Source: Deltaproteobacteria bacterium | GTDB taxonomy: Bacteria; Desulfobacterota; Syntrophia; Syntrophales; Smithellaceae | Reading direction: 5' to 3' | DNA length: 7,799 nucleotides | Assembly: GCA_019136325.1 (NCBI GenBank) | Contig: JAGVUJ010000370.1 | Coordinates: forward strand, 1-7,799 | Shown here: piece by piece, positions 6,242 through 7,799 of the stretch | Numbering within the stretch: the first letter of the stretch is position 1 | How the letters are laid out: the number at the start of each line of letters is the position of its first letter | Made by a program: the position numbers and the translations under genes | Notes under the pieces: generated by a model | The model's database searches: none | Told to the model about the DNA's origin: nothing | Seen by the model: only the letters and a program-made list of their open reading frames with translations

Positions 6242-6247
6242 TTATCT
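6196..6247 (+). other. attC recombination site of cassette 2 (right end of array)
   Basis: R'' GGCCAAC (6196-6202) is followed by L'' AGCCG (6204-6208), an unpaired ATC, the terminal stem GCCGC/GCGGC (6212-6216 and 6220-6224) closed by TTC, an unpaired TC, L' CGGCT (6227-6231) and the core R' GTTATCT (6241-6247). The layout, central unpaired spacer and variable terminal stem are those of attC (59-base-element) sites. The bases after G6241 belong to whatever flanks the array, here only 30 bp from the kup stop codon; no further attC is seen. Confidence 0.87.
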
Positions 6248-6277
6248 TTACAGATAAATCAAACTCAGACTAAATAA

Positions 6278-7588
6278 CTATAATTCTACTTGCGCGCCAA
6301 GTTCAACAACCCGATTGGCAGGAATTCCGAAATAGGACGTTGGATTTCCCGCATTTCTGGACATCACGGCGAATAATGATTTACGCCACCTCATCATCTT
6401 TGATTTTCCGCTGGTCATAAGCGTTTCCCGCCCCAGGTAAAATGTTGTCGTCATCGGATCCGTAATTAATCCGTACTGGGCGACAATTTTCATAATCTGC
6501 GGCACATTAGGTTTCTGCATAAAACCATAAAAGGCCTCAACACGGTAAAAACCCTGGCCCAAATCCTGAATTTTGATTCTTTCGCCCGCGGGAACAATCG
6601 GGGCATCCTTCGCCATAATGGAAAGAAACACAACCTGTTCATGCAACACATGATTATGTTTTACATTATGAAGCAGTGTCCGCGGCGTTCCCAGAGGCGA
6701 TAAAGTCATAAAAACAGCTGTGCCGGAGACGCGCGGTATATGGCTTCTTGGCAAGTCAGCAAGAAAACTCTCTATGGGCAATCTTGCGTCTATCAAATTG
6801 CGGTATAGTTCTTCCCTGCCTTTTTTCCACGTGGTCATGACCAGCGCTACGATGGCTGCAACAAAGAGGGGAAACCATCCTCCGTCAATAATTTTAAAAG
6901 TATTGCCAACAAAAAACGCGACATCAAACGCAATAAATATTCCGACCAGGGGTATTACTTTCCAGAGCGGCCATCTCCGGTAATGCATCAAAACAAGAAA
7001 GAAAAGCAAAGATGTAATGATCATGGTCCCTGTCACGGCAATTCCATACGCGCCAGCCAATGAACTCGATTCTTTAAACCCGACAACCACGCCAATACAG
7101 GCAAGCATCAACGCGTAATTTACAAAAGGAATATATATTTGCCCCTGCATATCGCTTGAGGTATGAATAATCCGAACACGTGGAAATAAGCCCAGCTGCA
7201 CGGCCTGCTGTGTGAGTGAAAAAGTGCCTGATATTAATGCCTGAGAAGCTATTATTGTGGCAGCCGTGGAAAGTCCGATCATCGGGTATAAAAATGATTC
7301 CGGTACGAGTTTATAAAAAGGATTGATATTCATTTCGGGATGCGCAAGCAACAGAGCCCCTTGCCCGAAATAGTTGCAAAGCAACGAAGGAAAAACAAAA
7401 GAAAACCAGGACAAGCGAATGGCGTTTCTGCCGAAATGCCCCAAATCAGCATATAGCGCTTCACAACCGGTAATACACAGCACAACAGATCCGAGCACAA
7501 CAATACCGTGCATACCATTATTCATAAAAAATTCCAGAGCATACCTTGGCAGCGTTTGCCGTAACCCGCTGTGATTTGTATGCGCCAT
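6278..7588 (-). CDS. kup: Kup-type potassium uptake transporter, N-terminally truncated
   Basis: Kup (TrkD) proteins are inner-membrane K+/H+ symporters of about 620 residues with 12 membrane helices and a cytoplasmic C-terminal domain. The 436 residues here align with the family from about one third of the way in: EALYADLGHFG (43-53), NYFGQGALL (72-80), IASQALISGTFSLTQQA (113-129), HTSSDMQGQIYIPFVN (142-157), AYGIAVTGTM (180-189), GGWFPL (236-241) and the cytoplasmic tail ending RVVELGAQVEL. About 200 N-terminal residues, holding roughly the first five helices and the conserved GDIGTSPLYA motif, are missing and were not found in any frame up to 7799. The first 14 residues (to about Pro14) do not look like Kup, so the recognisable family sequence starts at Arg-Tyr-Ala-Leu. 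The ATG at 7586-7588 has a GGAG 7 nt upstream. A transporter lacking this part is unlikely to work; probably a decaying or rearranged gene. Confidence 0.85.
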   Translation of the reverse strand: MAHTNHSGLRQTLPRYALEFFMNNGMHGIVVLGSVVLCITGCEALYADLGHFGRNAIRLSWFSFVFPSLLCNYFGQGALLLAHPEMNINPFYKLVPESFLYPMIGLSTAATIIASQALISGTFSLTQQAVQLGLFPRVRIIHTSSDMQGQIYIPFVNYALMLACIGVVVGFKESSSLAGAYGIAVTGTMIITSLLFFLVLMHYRRWPLWKVIPLVGIFIAFDVAFFVGNTFKIIDGGWFPLFVAAIVALVMTTWKKGREELYRNLIDARLPIESFLADLPRSHIPRVSGTAVFMTLSPLGTPRTLLHNVKHNHVLHEQVVFLSIMAKDAPIVPAGERIKIQDLGQGFYRVEAFYGFMQKPNVPQIMKIVAQYGLITDPMTTTFYLGRETLMTSGKSKMMRWRKSLFAVMSRNAGNPTSYFGIPANRVVELGAQVEL

Positions 7589-7595
7589 AATAAAG

Positions 7596-7599
7596 CTCC
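7596..7599 (-). promoter_or_regulatory. Ribosome binding site before truncated kup
   Basis: On the minus strand GGAG stands 7 nt before the ATG at 7586-7588. It supports that the shortened frame could be translated from this start, although the product lacks the N-terminal third of a Kup protein. Confidence 0.45.
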
Positions 7600-7686
7600 A
7601 TATAGGTTATCAAATATACAAGGATTTGATTTATGAAAGACGCCTTCTATAAAGGGTTCTGAATTTACCTCTTCATATTTTCCCGC

Positions 7687-7713
7687 TTGACAACAGAACG
7701 TACGTTCTACTAT
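7687..7713 (+). promoter_or_regulatory. Possible repressor-controlled promoter with 14-bp palindromic operator
   Basis: TTGACA (7687-7692) is a perfect -35 box. The perfect palindrome AGAACGTACGTTCT (7695-7708) follows directly, then TACTAT (7708-7713, short 15-bp spacing) or TATGGT (7711-7716, 18 bp) as a -10. A palindrome between -35 and -10 is a classic repressor operator placement, typical of autoregulated TetR-family genes. The core GAACGTACGTTC also fits the Gram-positive LexA box GAAC-N4-GTTC. The regulator is not identified in this window. Confidence 0.45.
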
Positions 7714-7763
7714 GGTCTTGCTCCATCAGAACAGCCTCATCCCAAATTTGAATCGGGCAAGAC

Positions 7764-7799
7764 ATGACATTACCGGCAAAAGAATACCGTCCCCGGCGA
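7764..7799 (+). CDS. Possible start of a rightward gene leaving the window
   Basis: ATG at 7764 opens a frame of 12 codons (MTLPAKEYRPRR) that is still open at the window end, about 50 bp downstream of the palindromic promoter-like element. The basic start would suit a helix-turn-helix regulator of the TetR type, but nothing diagnostic is visible and the ribosome binding site is weak. Low confidence. Confidence 0.25.
   Translation, partial: MTLPAKEYRPRR

Noticed and set aside
6720..6983. Plus-strand 87-codon frame within kup
   Set aside because: It is antisense to well-conserved Kup sequence and has no domain of its own.
1..7799. CRISPR array, tRNA, rRNA or insertion-sequence transposase
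   Set aside because: No regularly spaced repeats, tRNA cloverleaf signatures, rRNA sequence or transposase motifs were seen on either strand.

Overview
The window looks like an accessory, rearranged stretch of a Gram-negative bacterial chromosome. A Desulfobacterota/Syntrophales-like host is possible from the PurQ type and the mix of genes, but this is a weak inference. Non-cassette genes have intermediate GC. The segment at about 3.89-6.24 kb is visibly more AT-rich and carries the signature of an integron gene-cassette array with no integrase gene in the window (a CALIN-like arrangement).

Left part (1-3709). A purQ fragment on the minus strand (running off the left edge and lacking its own start) abuts, head to head at about 566-574, a plus-strand GAF-GGDEF-EAL cyclic-di-GMP gene that also lacks its 5' part. 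No intergenic space is left, so this is a rearrangement scar or an assembly chimera. After 131 bp of unremarkable sequence (2221-2351) comes an intact, exported Ntn-hydrolase of the choloylglycine hydrolase/penicillin V acylase type with a strong ribosome binding site. Directly behind its stop lies a C-terminal remnant of a histone-deacetylase-family amidohydrolase, interrupted by a stop codon and lacking most of the catalytic domain.

Middle part (3710-6247). An AT-rich 180-bp non-coding leader holds inverted repeats and a possible promoter. Two plus-strand cassettes follow. Cassette 1 (3889-5648) encodes a 556-residue GHKL-type ATPase with a C-terminal region resembling a PD-(D/E)xK nuclease. 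Cassette 2 (5649-6241) encodes a 175-residue protein of unknown function. Each ends in a compact attC-like hairpin site. In both, the attC R'' box is the exact complement of the box at that cassette's own 5' boundary (GTTGTGC/GCACAAC and GTTGGCC/GGCCAAC), as expected for real circularisable cassettes. This is the most interesting part of the window: a candidate cassette-borne genome-defence ATPase-nuclease.

Right part (6248-7799). Pointing back toward the array is the 3' two-thirds of a Kup-type potassium transporter gene, missing the first roughly 200 codons but with its own ATG and ribosome binding site. The last 210 bp contain a 14-bp perfect palindrome placed between possible -35 and -10 elements of a rightward promoter, and a possible start of a gene that leaves the window.

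Four non-cassette genes (purQ, the cyclic-di-GMP gene, the deacetylase remnant, kup) have lost their 5' ends while keeping continuous 3' parts. The cyclic-di-GMP, hydrolase and Kup genes have no obvious functional link with the cassettes.
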